Numbered from the stretch's first letter, positions 13,960 through 27,000 are shown. The stretch: DNA of 64,000 nucleotides from Serinus canaria (GCF_022539315.1 NC_066316.1:68063494-68127493), one strand, 5' to 3'. Notes: generated by a model from the sequence alone, not told the origin. Numbers and translations are program-made.

Positions 13960-14274
13960 ATCGATGTCCTCAAGGCAGATGTGGAGAGTGCCGAGTGGAA
14001 AATTTTGGAAAACCTGATCCTGGAAGATGTTGTTGAGCAGATAGGACAGCTGGTCTTTGAGGTGCACATCCACTGGCCGGGGTTTGAGGTCAGTGGCAAT
14101 GACAGCACCGTGGTGCGGTACTGGTACAGTCTGCTCCGAGAACTGGAGCTGAAGGACTTCAGGCTTTTCCATACCTACAAAGACTTATCAAAACCACAGA
14201 TGTTTCTGAAAAAGGAAGCCTTCAATGCCAGTAGCTGTTACACACTGAGCTGGGTAAATACAAGATGGAAATAG
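13960..14274 (+). CDS. METTL24: Methyltransferase-like protein 24, last coding exon (partial gene)
   Basis: METTL24 is a putative SAM-dependent methyltransferase related to the FkbM-like family; its substrate is not established. The exon begins after a pyrimidine-containing acceptor ending TTACAG at 13959. The frame is phase 0, starting [13 protein letters not shown]. This corresponds to the conserved 'LKxDxEgaEW' motif of FkbM-type methyltransferases. It continues through H-W-P-G-F-E-V and the end segment [16 protein letters not shown], followed by the stop TAG at 14272-14274. This gives 104 codons plus the stop. The match to the human METTL24 C-terminus, from memory, is close over the full exon. 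Earlier exons with the SAM-binding core are not seen and should lie upstream of the window. The neighbouring gene CDC40 is convergent, as in human 6q21. Confidence 0.93.
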   Translation: MDVLKADVESAEWKILENLILEDVVEQIGQLVFEVHIHWPGFEVSGNDSTVVRYWYSLLRELELKDFRLFHTYKDLSKPQMFLKKEAFNASSCYTLSWVNTRWK

Positions 14275-15460
14275 CAGAAAGGAATTTATGATGTGTGATT
14301 GCGAGCCATCTGGCCCCGTAGCGTGATTGAAGAGGATTTTGGTGTCACTGGCTAAAGTTGCTAAATATGCACGCAGTGACTGCTAACAAAATGAACTGGC
14401 TTTTATATTTATGTGCTGTCAAAAGAACTGGCAATAGGAGAAGACACATTGTATAGCAATATATTTGCCAGTGGGTACATTGTCCCATTGAGGACAGAGG
14501 TTTCTGTAAAGGTTTGTCTGGGGGAGCTAAGAGCATGGCTTTTCCAGGCTGCCCCATGCCTGAGCAAGGAGGGCATCCCTGGGGTTGCCCTGGGAAGCTC
14601 TGCTGGCTGACTTGGACCAGCCCTTGGGCAGGAGAGTGCTTGTGATGAGGTGTCTTTTTAAGAAAGTGTCAAGTGTTACTTCTCTGTAAAGTGATCATCT
14701 TTGACTTGCACCTTTTTTACTGTGGCCTTGTTTCCTATGGAACAAATTCTAGGCAAGAACAGCATATTCTTGAACCCAATGGCAAGTTTCAGCTGAATTT
14801 GGCAGAGACAGAAACCACCACCAAACTAAGTTCCTACCTATTTCTTTGAGCAGCTTCTGAATGACCTGACCTAGGTTTTTTAAGCTAGTCTGGCTGCAGA
14901 AAGTGACTTCGATGCTTCTGACATGGGAGACGGTGGGACAGAGACACTCAGCTGCTGGATAAGCTGCTGCCAGTGCTCCCCTTCCTCATCCACAAGAGCC
15001 TTCAGCCACAGAAGACAGGTCTTCCCTAGTTCATCTGCTCAAAGAACAGCTTGATTGAAATTACTCATGCAATGGCTGCAGCAAGTGGTTTTTGATCTAG
15101 TGAGATATATGTAAGAGACAAAAGTGCAACCTGGTCTTTTTTGTTTGCTTTGGGGTTTAGTTGAACATTTCCTGGTGCCTTTTCCAGCACTGTGCCTCAC
15201 CACTTTGCCTCTCCCTGGCATAAGGAGGTCAGACCCTGGATCTGCACTGATGCTGGCTGAGGTGGCAGCCCAAGCAGGTGCCCTGGACTGCAGCTGTGCT
15301 GGGGTTCTGCAGTCTAGAATGTGGATTGTCTGCAGTGCCCCTGGGAGCCTTTGATGTTCCCCAAAGAGCTAAGGAATGGGGGGAATTAAAAATATATAGC
15401 AGGTTGGATTTTTTCTTATTTTTAGATGAATTTTGACATTAAACTTTTCATTAAAATACA
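14275..15460 (+). other. METTL24: Probable METTL24 3' UTR
   Basis: Non-coding sequence follows the METTL24 stop. Two ATTAAA polyadenylation hexamers lie at 15438-15443 and 15450-15455, so cleavage is expected near 15.46-15.48 kb. The UTR end is inferred from these hexamers only. Confidence 0.45.
15438..15455 (+). terminator. Candidate METTL24 polyadenylation signals (two ATTAAA)
   Basis: Two ATTAAA hexamers occur 12 bp apart, about 1.16 kb after the METTL24 stop, followed by T-rich sequence near 15472-15490 that could serve as the downstream element. ATTAAA is the commonest variant of the AATAAA signal. No transcript data are available. Confidence 0.4.
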
Positions 15461-15569
15461 AGATGTCTCCACTTTCATTTCTTTGGTTTAACTACCTTTG
15501 GTTTCTGACTTCTCCAAGTCTACAGCTTCCTCAGAGGAGGTGGTGGAGGGGGAGATGCTGATCTCCTCT

Positions 15570-15837
15570 CTCCAGTGACCAGTGTCAGGACATGAAAAAA
15601 TGGAATGAAACTGTGTCAGGGGAAGTTCAGATGGGTAATGAGGAAAAGGTTCTTTACCACAGAAGGTGTTCAGTCACTGGAACAGGCTTCCCAGGGAAGT
15701 GGTCATGGCACCAAGCCTGTCAGAGTTCAGGCAATCTCTGCATGACTCTCTTACTAACCTTTGCTGTGAGGAGCAATGACTTGGTCTTGATGATCCTTAT
15801 TGAGTCCCTTCCAACTTGAGATATTCTATGATTCTAC
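15570..15837 (+). mobile_element. CR1 LINE 3' end, forward orientation
   Basis: The segment matches the CR1 3' end: 'gaagttcagatgggtaatga', 'cactggaacaggcttcccag', 'gatgatccttattgagtccc', then 'ttccaacttgagatattcta' followed by TGATTCTAC. The terminal ATTCTATG-type octamer repeat is the hallmark of CR1 and fixes both the orientation and the 3' end. The 5' truncation is typical of CR1 copies. It sits just beyond the inferred METTL24 polyadenylation site. Confidence 0.92.
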
Positions 15838-18077
15838 AAAAGTAGCTCCTGTTTCTGCTTTGCACATCCCACCTGGACCAGGGCTTTGCAGGCATCCAGG
15901 GCAGGGAACTGTGGGTGCCCACCATGTCCTCAGCTCTGCATCCAAACCAAGATGACCTGATGCAGATGTGTAGAATTCCCCACATCCAAGATATTGGGCA
16001 AAGCACTTCCCCCAGGGCTGGGCTACCTATTGCCATCCCTGAACCAGGTAATGCACAATCCAAGAGATCCATAACCTCTGGAAAACAAGTAAGAAATGCC
16101 TTCTTTGTGAGAGCCAGCCTTGCTACAACCCTCATGCATTAAGTACTGAAGTTTTTTAACAATGCAGAGCCGTGAGGAGATTCATCAAAATGCAGGAGGC
16201 TGCCAGGGTTCCCTAAACTGATATCTGGTGTGTTGGAATGGCCACGCTCACTGCACCACAGAATGGCTCAACTCCCATTTTTCAAATAACAGGGTGGCAA
16301 AAGTTCAGCTGCAAGTCCTGATTTATTAATGAAGTATAAAAATATGGGTTCTAGCACTGTGCAGGTTTTTCCTCCTAACTAGTCTTAGAGTAAGTAGCCT
16401 AGTAGCTTATTATCATTTGTTTAAGAAACCAATAGATAGAGGTTAAAAAATAAATTACATGGCCTCTCTCAGATGTTAAAATTCAAACCAGAAGCACATC
16501 TTTCATCATTTATTTCCCTGAAGTAATATGGTGATATGCAAATTACAGAAGTGGAGTAGAGGTCCGTACTGGTTCTTTGGTTAGTAAGGGAGTTTAATAA
16601 ACCCTCAGGTAATCTCTTGCTTGGCATTGCCAGGTAGTGTCAGAAACACTTCAGGCTACAGCAAATACATCTTTGGCAAAAAAGATTGCAATAACTATGG
16701 TAATTTTAAAGAAAACTTTATCTCTAATACAGGGTAGATAAAAGCCATTTATCATTCTGGAGGTAGTTATGTGATATTATGGGAGAAAATGAACAGTGCT
16801 TATTTAATGCACTCTCTGTGCTTTTCTACTTCACATCTCTTCCAACAGAGTTACAGCCTTCCTTTCTGAAGTCTTGCTTTATGCCCTTACCCCTTCTCTT
16901 TTATTGATCTCTTTTACCTAAAGGACAGACCTTTAAATGAATTCAGTTCCTGTCTCCTAATGACTGAGCTGCTGGGTACGTGCCCAGGGACACAAGGCAG
17001 TGCTGGCTGACTGCTGCAGGGGACAGGCTGCTGCTGAGAGATGTTGTGTGGGGTCTGTGTCTACCCTCTGCCATACCCAGGCACAACTGCCCCTGATCTG
17101 CCAGAGATCATCTCCATGAAGTAACCACAGGCCAGTGCTGCACTCCACAACTCACAGCTGCACAGAAATCACCTCAGCTTTCCCCTTCTTCAAGGGCTAG
17201 GTACAGAGAGCACCATTAAAACCAGTGTGGACAGGGCATTCTGCCCTTGTAGCTGCAGCCTGGAGACTGGGAACTGCATGGCCATGGAGGAAGTCAGACT
17301 CAGCCCCAGATCTGCTCAGCATCACCATTACAGGTATTGCCCAGCTCTGCTGTCTCCCCCTTCTGGCCTGCCGTCCCCAGGTGCACTGGGCATCTCCCAC
17401 ATTCCCTGCAAGCACGTGCATCAGCTCTCCAGAGCAGCCAGGCACTGCTTCCAGCCCAGGAGCCTCCTTCCTGCCCAGTCCTCAGGCTACATGGTGGCCA
17501 CAGCCAGTGCCAACCCCACCTAACAAAGATATGATGACAGGTCTGACCCCTGATGTGGAGCCATTATTGCATCCACCAGGAGATGTTTCGGGTTGGTCTA
17601 AAGCGGATCCTCGCAGAGATGACCCAGCTGTAGGGGCAATTCCACTCACACAAATCCTTTTGTGGGGGTGAGGGCATTTCTCTTTCGGACAGGCTCACAG
17701 TGATTTATTCACATTTGTGAATCAGAACTTACAGATGCTGCCCATAACCTGGTGAAAATGAAGAGAAGCAACAGATGCCCCTCAAACTATCCCAGCTGAT
17801 ACTGCAACATGGGCTTTCCATGGCCAGCCCATGGCAGCACGGAGGGGAATTTGTTAGAACACTAATACACTCCTCCAGGAAAACTGGGCCCTTTCTGAAT
17901 GTCACATTGGCTTCCTTGGAGGTTCCAAAATTTGCCTAAACAAAGGTGTGACCTCCTGCTGCACTCCAGAACCTGTAATTCATTCTGGCCCCAGGCTTTG
18001 ATCCCATTGTGACTTGTGAAAGGTTGTTCTTCGAGCACCTCTCAAGTGTGAAAGAACAAAGAAAGCGTAAAAGGAAC

Positions 18078-18117
18078 ATATGTCTGGCGTTTCTTGGCAG
18101 ATGCCAAGAAGACATAT
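18078..18117. repeat. Interrupted inverted repeat with near-NFI palindrome
   Basis: The inner arms TTCTTGGCA (18091-18099) and TGCCAAGAA (18102-18110) are perfect complements with a 2-base loop. The outer arms ATATGTC (18078-18084) and GACATAT (18111-18117) pair as well, separated on the left side only by a 6-base bulge. The centre, TTGGC-N4-GCCAA, is one base short of the N5 spacing of the NFI consensus. Function unknown. Confidence 0.6.
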
Positions 18118-18950
18118 CACCCAGTAGCACACCTGAAGAAATGGCACTCATTCTCTCTGGTGAATAATTCAACAGCTGAGACCATCTGGTTCATTACAAA
18201 ACTTTGATTTCATGATCTTCATTAGCTGCTCCCTTGTCCTTGACAGGATACTCAGGGTTATTCACTAGGAAATCACTCTTGATTTTTTCCTGCTTGTTAA
18301 CACAATGTGACATTTAATTGCAGTCAGTAGAGACCTGGTTTAGTGGCAGTGGAAGTTCAGAGCTGACCTACATTCAGAGACCTGCCCCCCTCCACTGGAT
18401 TTCAGGGGCAGCATCTACAGAGCAAGCTTGGCCCTTGAAGGGAACCACCTGCAGTAATGAATGGATCTCTGCCCTTAAAGAGAAGTCCCTGTTCACGGTG
18501 CAGTTTGACGTCATGGAAAGAGTTTTACCTGCTTCAGAAGCAGACCTTTGCAGAGACAGCCTGTGTTACATCCCTTATCCCTGTAGGCAGCACCTTGCAC
18601 AGGGAGAGCAGGAGCCTGCTGTGCACTGCCTACAAGGGATGACTCAAATGTGAACACCCCTGCCATGTCCCTGCTCTTTTTGGGGGATTACCAACACAGA
18701 TCTTCAATTTTAAGCAGTTTCCTGAAGTTCAGTGCAGTGGTATACACAGTGCAAAACTTCTGCAAGTAAGTGCCTTAGCTGGTATTTCCCTCCCTCTATA
18801 TTTGAAATTCATTTGTGAATCAACTACAAACAATGTCAATCCCACCCCTGCATCCACCTGCAGATATCTAGAGTGGAGCCACCACCGAGAGTGCCACTGT
18901 CCTTGCAGGGAGGAGGGGACAGGTGCCTGACTGATGCCAGACCTCTGAGG

Positions 18951-18974
18951 CAGCAGCAGCAGCAGCAGCAGCAG
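18951..18974. repeat. (CAG)8 trinucleotide repeat
   Basis: Eight perfect CAG units lie in intergenic DNA, read as CTG on the other strand. No supported coding frame spans it. Such tracts vary in length between individuals. Confidence 0.95.
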
Positions 18975-20539
18975 CTGTGCCCTAAGAGAACCTGTGTCTC
19001 TCCACTGGTGCCTCTCTTGCCATGCCAGCCAGGAGCGGCCAAGACAACAGGACTAGGACTACACCAGACAGACACATGCTGACACTTCAAACTGACTTGC
19101 CAGGCAGGAGAGGCCATGAAATGACTTCCAGCTTCTTCTTTATGAAAGAAAAATTGCTCCAAGAAACAGAAGAATCCAGGATCTGAAGAAATATTCCATA
19201 ATGTTATTCCACTTGTTTAATATTGGAGGAATAACATCTAAAAGCAAACAAAACCCACTTGGTCCTGCTGCCCCAAGGTACTCCCAAAGCATCAGCATCA
19301 GGGAAGCTCTTCTGACAAAACTCAGCAAGGTTTTGGAAACTCCAGGGAATGGGCCTTCCTTCTTTTTCCTGTAGACGTCTGGCTTGACAAATGATTTCAG
19401 AATCTGAGTTCCCTTCTTATCTCCAAGGAATATTGGAAGGGATTATAATTTGAGAGAGAACAAACATGAAGAAAAGCTGAAAGAACAAGACTGTGTGGGG
19501 ATGCCAAAGCAAAATATGAACAACGGCCCTGAGAAAAGGCCTGGGGGTGCCTTGGGAAATCAGCCTGAAGCAAGCTAAGGTGGGAGGTGAAATTGTTACA
19601 ACTCTTCAACTCATCTAGAACAGGGAATTTTTCTTTTTTCTTTTCCTTCTTAATATCATTTTACAAGAGTATAAAGTCCACCAAAAAAACCCAAAGACTT
19701 ATTACACAATTAAAGAGTTTGGCTGGGGAATAGGAGCAAGACACCAACTGTGGGGCAACTATGCTGGGAGAGTGGGAAAGATTTGCAGCTCCCAGAAATA
19801 CATCTGGGTAACTGTCAGTGATCTTGAAGCTCCATAAAGTTCCTGTTACTGAAATGACTCCCCAGAGGATTTGTGTTGCTGTCTTCCTTTCCCAAACCAG
19901 AGAAGCAGGCTCAGCTAGCCTTGACATCTTCCAGATTACCCAAAAAAATGCCAATGCCTAATGAGAACCTCTTACTCTATTGACCAATGCAGCAATGTTT
20001 CATTTGAGCATTCCCCCAGTGGTATGAAGCACAACATGGCAAAAGGAGGCTCAGAAAGGCTCAGTGCATTTAACAGATTTTAAATATTCTGTCACAGAAG
20101 ATAACAAACAGGTCTGAGGACAAACTTCCAGCATGCCTGGTGAATTTACAGGTCCATGGCTCGCTGAAAGTTATTGCAGCTTGTTTCTGAAAGCTTTAAA
20201 TTCTGCAAGCAGCTTCTGTAAACATAACCCTGCCACAAGTAGTTTTCTCTGAGTGCTGCAAGACAGCTGTGGTGTCTGTTTTGCTTATCAGCAAGCCTAA
20301 CAGCAAAGACATCTTTTCCTGCAAAATATGAGGCTTAAAATTTTGAGTGTATGCTAGTTAAGTCAACCTACAGAAACAAGTCCCTTAAGTAGTCTCCAGA
20401 GGATCAACCTTCCTGGCAACTGATTTTTTCTGGTGTATAGGTTATACTGTTTATAAAGTCTTCCAAGCAAAACTCCCCTCCCTCCTCCGCTCTCCGCGTG
20501 TTCCCCCCCGTGCAGGCTGCCTGTCATATGGAGTCTTCC

Positions 20540-20770
20540 TAGCAAATGGGAGCAGGATTTTGTAATAACCAGCTGGTAGAAAGAAGGAAAGTACATCGTG
20601 TTACTGGGCTGCTGGAGCTGCAAGGCTCCCTGTTTAAATCAGCTGTTAAAGACCACAGCGTTAAACAGCGTACTGAACATCTGCCTGCTGCTAAAAATCG
20701 GATTTTTACAAGACAATCTTGGACTTTTCTAGATGCACAGTAATTTTGATGTTTGTTCTTTGTAATGAGG
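20540..20770. other. Candidate conserved non-coding element
   Basis: This AT-balanced block has dense motif-like content, including a CAGCTG E-box (20640-20645) and the segment 'gctgctaaaaatcggatttt', and no open frame or repeat identity. It lies just beside a pyrimidine-rich stretch (20470-20510). The texture suggests an enhancer, but conservation is not testable here. Confidence 0.2.
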
Positions 20771-23070
20771 GCAAAGACTGAGCAGCCCCATCTTACTGGG
20801 GACAATTATAAACTCTGAGCAAGACAGATGCCAAGACCATCTGCTTCAAGACAGCCAGCCTCCTTACCAGCAAGATGCACGAGGATACGTGGGCTATTTC
20901 CCCTCCTCACATATGAAAAAAGTCCAAGAAAAAGCTAGCAAAAGGTCAGAGGAACTATCAATTTTCCCAGACAGAAGAACGATGGAGAGAGTTGACTGAC
21001 CTGCAAAACTTCTGCTATAAAAGCAATCATTATTAATAAAAGCAGCAACATACTGGCACGTCATTTCTGAAATCTGCAGGTGCACAATCAAGGGGAATAA
21101 AAAAGCAATGCTGTGATGGCAGCCCTGCAGTCCAGCTTTGCTGTGTTCCTTCCTGGCAGTGCCACACACTCGCTTCCAGCCCTCCTGAGACGCCTGTTCA
21201 GCTTGAATCACTAAGCTGCACTCTCCACTAACATCTGAGGAAAATTAACCGGGAATCTCAACATGCACTCTTCACTTTTCTCCCAATGCTGACTTTTCCC
21301 TGGATCTGTCTGCTCATAGGCAAAGTCCATCCAGTATAGAGGTCTCAGCCCAGACTTGCTCTGACCAGCCCCTGTAACAGACCAATATCTGGTCAAACAT
21401 GAAATTTTGACAAGATCAATGATTTGATTTGATTAGCCCAGAAAGAAATGTCCTCCCAGGTGACTGCTGAAAAAACAAGTCTGGACTCGCACCTGACTCA
21501 CACACACATCTATCCCTGTGCACAGCAAACTAGCTGACAACCTGAGCTTTGCAGTTTGCAACTAGAGGGAATTATCCTCATGAAAATTCTCCCTGCAGGC
21601 TTCAATGCAGATGTGAGAAATTCCACAAAAGATTAATGCAGTGACCAACTGTGAGGGACAAAGGATTTTATCTGAAAGTTTCTAGGGTAATTTTGATTCT
21701 GGGCTTGCTGCAAATGTTTAATCCCAATTTATCAACTCCAGTAGAATTGACTGAAACATTTCTTTTTTTTTTCTCCAAAGACGACACCCAGTATATGACT
21801 ACAAGAGTTCATAAGTTATTTTCATATTTTGCATGTACTATTTTACAAGTATATATCTAAAGTTCAGCATGGTAGGTGACACAAGGAGACACAGCACCAA
21901 CAACACAGCCAAGCATTTTGTGTATTATGATTTAAATGGTTTTAAGCATTTGGGAAAGGTGTTTCTGATGTGAAAGCCAGTATGTGTTCCTGTGGGATTT
22001 TCTATCTGCTTTATTCCTCTTCTCCTCCTTATTTCTCTGTATATATAAACTGTTAACAGTCAGGGCACGCCGCCACATATCCATTTGGGAAATGTATTTG
22101 AAGGAGAAAATCCATTCCAAATTTCTCCAGCCCACTTTGTCTTGAAGCAGCACCTGGCACACAACACACACCAGAGCTCAACTCCCAGCTCAGGAATCAA
22201 ACCTTCCCTCTGAAAAGCACATCAGAAATTCATCCTCTGTAAGACAGCAGCAGCCCTTTCCCACTCACATGCTGAAGAGCAGGGAAGCAGGAACAGCCTC
22301 TCCTAACAGAGGAGCAGTCCACAGGACATGCTGGACCAGGTCTTTCCTCTCTCTCCAGGCTCTACCATTTTTTATGTCAGTACTTGCATGGGAGCAAGGC
22401 TGGGCAATACCCAGTTAGCAGCAGAATGGTGCTTGTGACAGCGTGGAGCTTTTCAGGCACACAAGGCTGCTGGGATGGGAAAGTAACCAGGAATGTGCAA
22501 ACTCAGTGCACTCACACAACTACATGAACTGACAGTGGAATGACTCTCGAGCTCAGCATTACAGAGTTGGCTTAAAAATGCTTAAGCTTCCTCTTCATTC
22601 ACAAGGCCTAACTTGTGTAACTCACTCTTTGAAAGACCAGAATTTCTTGCATCCAGTCAAACAACCCAAAACCCACAAAACAAGAAACCATTTCCTTCTG
22701 CCTCGACCATTTGGGATTCTTTGTCTCAGCTTCTATCCTGCTGTCAATTAAGGCAGGCTCCTTTGCTAGCCTTTCTAATGGTTGAGCAGTAACTGGAATT
22801 ACAGTAAACAATATAGTATAAGTCAAAACTGTAATCAAAGACTGATCAATGGGATAAAATTTGGTACAAGCATTTATTTTTATGTGCCCAAAAAAAAGAG
22901 CAGACAGGGAGTCAAACGGGTTATTTTTCTCCTGCTGCCAACCTGACTTAGTTTTAAATGAATACTGCCAGAGAATGAATTTATCTGAACACTGATAAAA
23001 CTGCACATTAAAATACCAAATGGTAGGAAATATTTTATATGGACACTGCAAGACAAAAAAATTGAATAAA

Positions 23071-23885
23071 GATAAGCAGAGTTTTTATAAAAAAGATTTA
23101 TTAAAAATAAGTTCTTTAAAGAGAAAAGGTGTGACATGTACATACATTAAATTGTCAAAAACTTCACAGGGCTTATAATACAAACTATTCCAAACAGAAA
23201 AAGAGACATTCACTTTTTTTTTTAATATGTCATGCTTATTGGAACAGAATAGCATATGGGAAAACAAAATAACAACACAGCACACAACCATTAAGAGGAA
23301 AACCCTGAAAATGAAGACTACTTGCAAAAGTGAAAGTGAGTAGCCTCATGATTCTACAGACAGAAACTAAGACTATGAATGGCATCTTCAGTTGATAGAG
23401 TTCATCTGACAACTGCTAGCTTCCAATTAATTCTTCATTTCTAGTGTGAACTAGCAAATCTCAGCAAGTGGATTTGTGCTTTTCTTTTCCAGCTCTATTG
23501 CAGTAGGTACCAAAGATTTCTTCTTAGGAAGAAAGTTACACAATTGCTGGTTTTCTCTTTAAACTCTCCGACAGCCAGAACCACAAAAATAGTTTTTCTT
23601 AAAATGATATTATTTTACAAGAGTGTTTTGCACGAGCAGAGGCAAGACAAACTGGCACATGATTCTGCATGCTTCAGATGACCTCAGCTTAGCTTCTCAT
23701 TCCCAGATGCCATATTTAGAACTATATCCTTTCACTTGAGTCTTCTGAATTTCCTGGTGTTTAGTGCATATATACAGAAAGCTGAGAACTGCAGTATTAC
23801 AATGTCTACCCATCCTCACAGCAGAATGCACCCTAACCTCAGATGTATGCAGGGCTTGCATCTTTTGGTCTCTGTAGCACCCTCT
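23071..23885 (-). other. CDC40: Probable CDC40 3' UTR
   Basis: Non-coding sequence follows the CDC40 stop codon on the - strand. The best polyadenylation signal is AATAAA (TTTATT on the + strand) at 23097-23102, giving a UTR of roughly 0.8 kb. The alternative ATTAAA at 23221-23226 would shorten it. The end point is inferred. Confidence 0.5.
23097..23102 (-). terminator. Candidate CDC40 polyadenylation signal AATAAA
   Basis: The canonical hexamer lies on the - strand about 785 bp after the stop codon. The sequence immediately downstream in transcript sense is T-rich (complement of the A-rich 23084-23094 and 23053-23061). Confidence 0.5.
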
Positions 23886-24063
23886 CTAGTCCCAGAGTTT
23901 AATCAGACCATCCCAGCCGCACGTGATGACTTTGGATGTTTCGTGTGGATGCCACACTGCACCGATACAGACTTTGTCATGTGCTTTTAACCTGCTGTAG
24001 AGTTTTGTTGTCTTCCAGTCCCAGATGTTCAGTTTCCCATCTGCATCTCCAGATATCACATAG
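23886..24063 (-). CDS. CDC40: CDC40 coding exon 15 (residues 523-581 and stop)
   Basis: 178 bp encoding [20 protein letters not shown], then [20 protein letters not shown], then [18 protein letters not shown] and TAG (23886-23888). The end at I-K-L-W-D is the usual C-terminus of the family. Acceptor ATACAG. Confidence 0.97.
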
Positions 24064-27000
24064 CTGTATTAACAGGAATAAAACAAAAGTTGTAGCATGT
24101 GTGCAGACTCCTTGCATGCTATCACAAGCAGCAACTGAGCAACAGTAAAGAGCTTCCTCCAGGGAGCTTTCCATCTGACACAGCCTGCAAACATTCCTAC
24201 CAAGGAATTAGCTTTCAGGCTGTGCTCTAAGAGCACACAAGTCCTGCAGAAGGTGATTCATCAACTGTGAGGTTAATGTGCTAAGCAGTGTGATTCTACC
24301 CTGCACGGTGTTGCTGGAACCCAAGAGAAAGTGCCACAAGTTTCTCTAAAATTATAGACACTTTTTCCTCCAGGTTTGCTGAGGTTATTCCCCAGTTTTT
24401 ATAGTAACTTGTATCTTATGTACATACAGTACTAAATGTATGGGCATATTACTAAGCAAACAGGAAGAAAGAGATGATTCTCTGAACAGTAAATGAGAAC
24501 AGCCACACCAGACCTACAAACTGGGTAAACTGGGTGAGTTCAAATCCCAGATCCTCTAGACAAGTGCACACTGTGGGAACAGACCCTGCACTGCACACCA
24601 CGTGCAAAAAGATGGGAGTTGGATGTGGAAGCCTCTCTTAGTCCTATCAGATGCTAAAGTAAACTTTCTGTTCTGCTGCTTGGCAAGGGAGCTCTGCCTG
24701 ATGCTGAGCTAACAGGACTGTGCCTTCATGAATGCTGCAGGGGATTCAAAAGAAAATTTAGTGTCCATATTTGCAAACTATAAGATGAAGTTCATTCCCA
24801 CAAAAACTTACCTCATATCAGGTGAAAAATCCACTTGACAAGCGTAGCCAGCTACCATGTGACCTTTGAAAATTTTCTTTTTGTTTAATCTGAATCTGTT
24901 CTGAGCTCCAAAAATCAAGATTTGGTTATCCATTGACTGGCAAGCCAACCATTTCCCTATAAATGCAAAAACCAAAGGTGGTGTCAGGGTGCTGCATCTG
25001 AAGAAACAGACCTAACTGGGATGGTTTTAGAGATTTTTGACATTTTTTCTTGCATTATCTGAATCCGGATTTTCATTATGTAGCAGGGATTTAGGAAACA
25101 GTTGATATTATTTCTGCCTGCCAAGAGTTGAAACCTTACATTTGACAGGCTTTGGGATGCCTATTCCTACAAAATGCACTCAGGACTCTACTAAAGCTCT
25201 GACTGCTCCAGCTATGTGCTGCATCAACCCCACTGGCTTCCTGTGAAGTTTTTAAGATACCGTGTAATCCTGCTGGTGCACATAATCACATAACTCAGTG
25301 AAGGGAAAAAAATCCATCTAGATGCACTCTACTTGATCACCTGTTTTGTGGATACTCTAAGGAAATCACCCCCTCTCTTCTTTATGGGAAAATAGGTCAA
25401 AGGTAAGGAGTTTGCAGCTATGTAGTATTCTCTGCCTTAATAGAATACAATTAATAAAGATATTTCAGTGAAAGAAAAATTGAGACTTTTCTAATCATAA
25501 CTTCATCTCATTTTGCATCTTGGCAGTGCATTAACTCCTGCCTGAGAATCCAGAGATGATGACGTGCTACAGAACACCCAGAACAGAGACTGCTGTCCCC
25601 AACTCTGCATATTAGCACTGCCTTTAAAGTGTTTTATGCAGTGACAACATAACATTGGCTGTGCAACAAGTTGATCAGCCCCTACTCAGCCTAATGGGAT
25701 TGTTAACAGCAAGTCTGGCAACACTGTAATAACGGTGACACTAAAGCTATTTAAATTTGGCCAAAACATATAACAGGAATTTTGCCTTGTTAGAAGGATT
25801 TTCACTGATTACTTGAGGCACTAAACAACTATCCTTCTTCAGCTTGATTCTAATTGAAGAACATAAACACCAGTGCAACATTCGCATACGGAAACACTGA
25901 GGTAATTTGGGATTTCTCTTATGCAAGAATTTTTGGACTACATTCATAACAGAAGGGAACAGGATTATGTACAACATGAGTTTCTACTTGAACTGTGGCA
26001 CCACAAGGACTGCTGAACTTGCTTAACACTCTGCCACCATTGCCAGTTCCCTCCATAGTTACTCTTAATATTTTAAATACAGCAAAGAGCACATGGTGGC
26101 TCTGTGGAGAGTTCCTTTTGCCTCGTCTGGATGAAGGCCTAATTTTAAACTGACACAGTTACCCTGATATAAACCCTCATTTTGACATAGTTGTTCTTTA
26201 GAATTTTAAATCAAAACACGATCCAACCCAATCTTGGAATTAGTGCACAGAGTGAGTGGGGAGGGGTTTGTCTGGGGTGAAAGAAGGATGCAACACGGCA
26301 ACATCACAGAGATAATAATCAGTAAGAGGTGCCTATGTAAATTAGGTCTAAGAAGGCAGTAAAGTGTTAACCTACCATTTGGAGACAGAGTCACGGCTGG
26401 CATGGAATGCATACTTGGCTCAGCTATGTACTTGAAGTCTACAGGAATGTCCCTGCAAAAGGAAGAAGTATGTGTTTTATGAAGACATGGAGATGTTCCA
26501 AAGAGCTGCTTCAAGTCAGCTGATTTACGTGGCAACTGAACCATGGAGAATGTATGGTGGCATCCAAAGGAAGAATATGCAAAAACTCAAAAATATTACG
26601 AATGTCTACCCTAGAGCTCCAGATGCAGAGCCATCTAAAGCATAACCTCTGAGAGTGTGAATTTACCCCAATCAAATGAGCCAGAGTCAATTAAGAGTCA
26701 AAATTCTAATTGTTAAGAGCAAAACTGTAACACAAAGTTACTTTACTGCCTCCAGTATAACTGCAGCTCTTACAAAGTTCCTATTTAGATAGCAAGAAAA
26801 CACTGACATATGCATGGATCTTACAGGAACATCTTATTGACTTGAGTTTTGTTTAAGCTCAGCTATTTCTGCCTTTTTAAAATTCTTATTTTTTAAACAT
26901 TTTTTTAAGGAAAATAAAAAGGGATTCTCTCTCTCATCTCTTTGACATGCCCTTTTCCTCCTGACCTCCCCAGCTCGGACATCAACCAACTCCAAATATT

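Larger units (their letters stand above)
15838..23070. other. Tail-to-tail intergenic region between METTL24 and CDC40
   Basis: About 7 kb with no gene I can support. The longest open frame (17225-17671, + strand) is proline- and serine-rich and has no domain. Contents noted separately are a near-palindromic hairpin at 18078-18117, a CAG tract at 18951-18974, and a CNE-like block near 20.54-20.77 kb. The remainder is unremarkable single-copy sequence. Confidence 0.6.

Noticed and set aside
17225..17671. 148-codon open frame between METTL24 and CDC40
   Set aside because: Rich in Pro, Ser and Trp with no recognised motif, and overlapping frames are open as well. No promoter or splice context supports it.
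24530..24560. GTTCAAATCC-like match to a tRNA B box
   Set aside because: No A box at the right spacing and no cloverleaf can be drawn.
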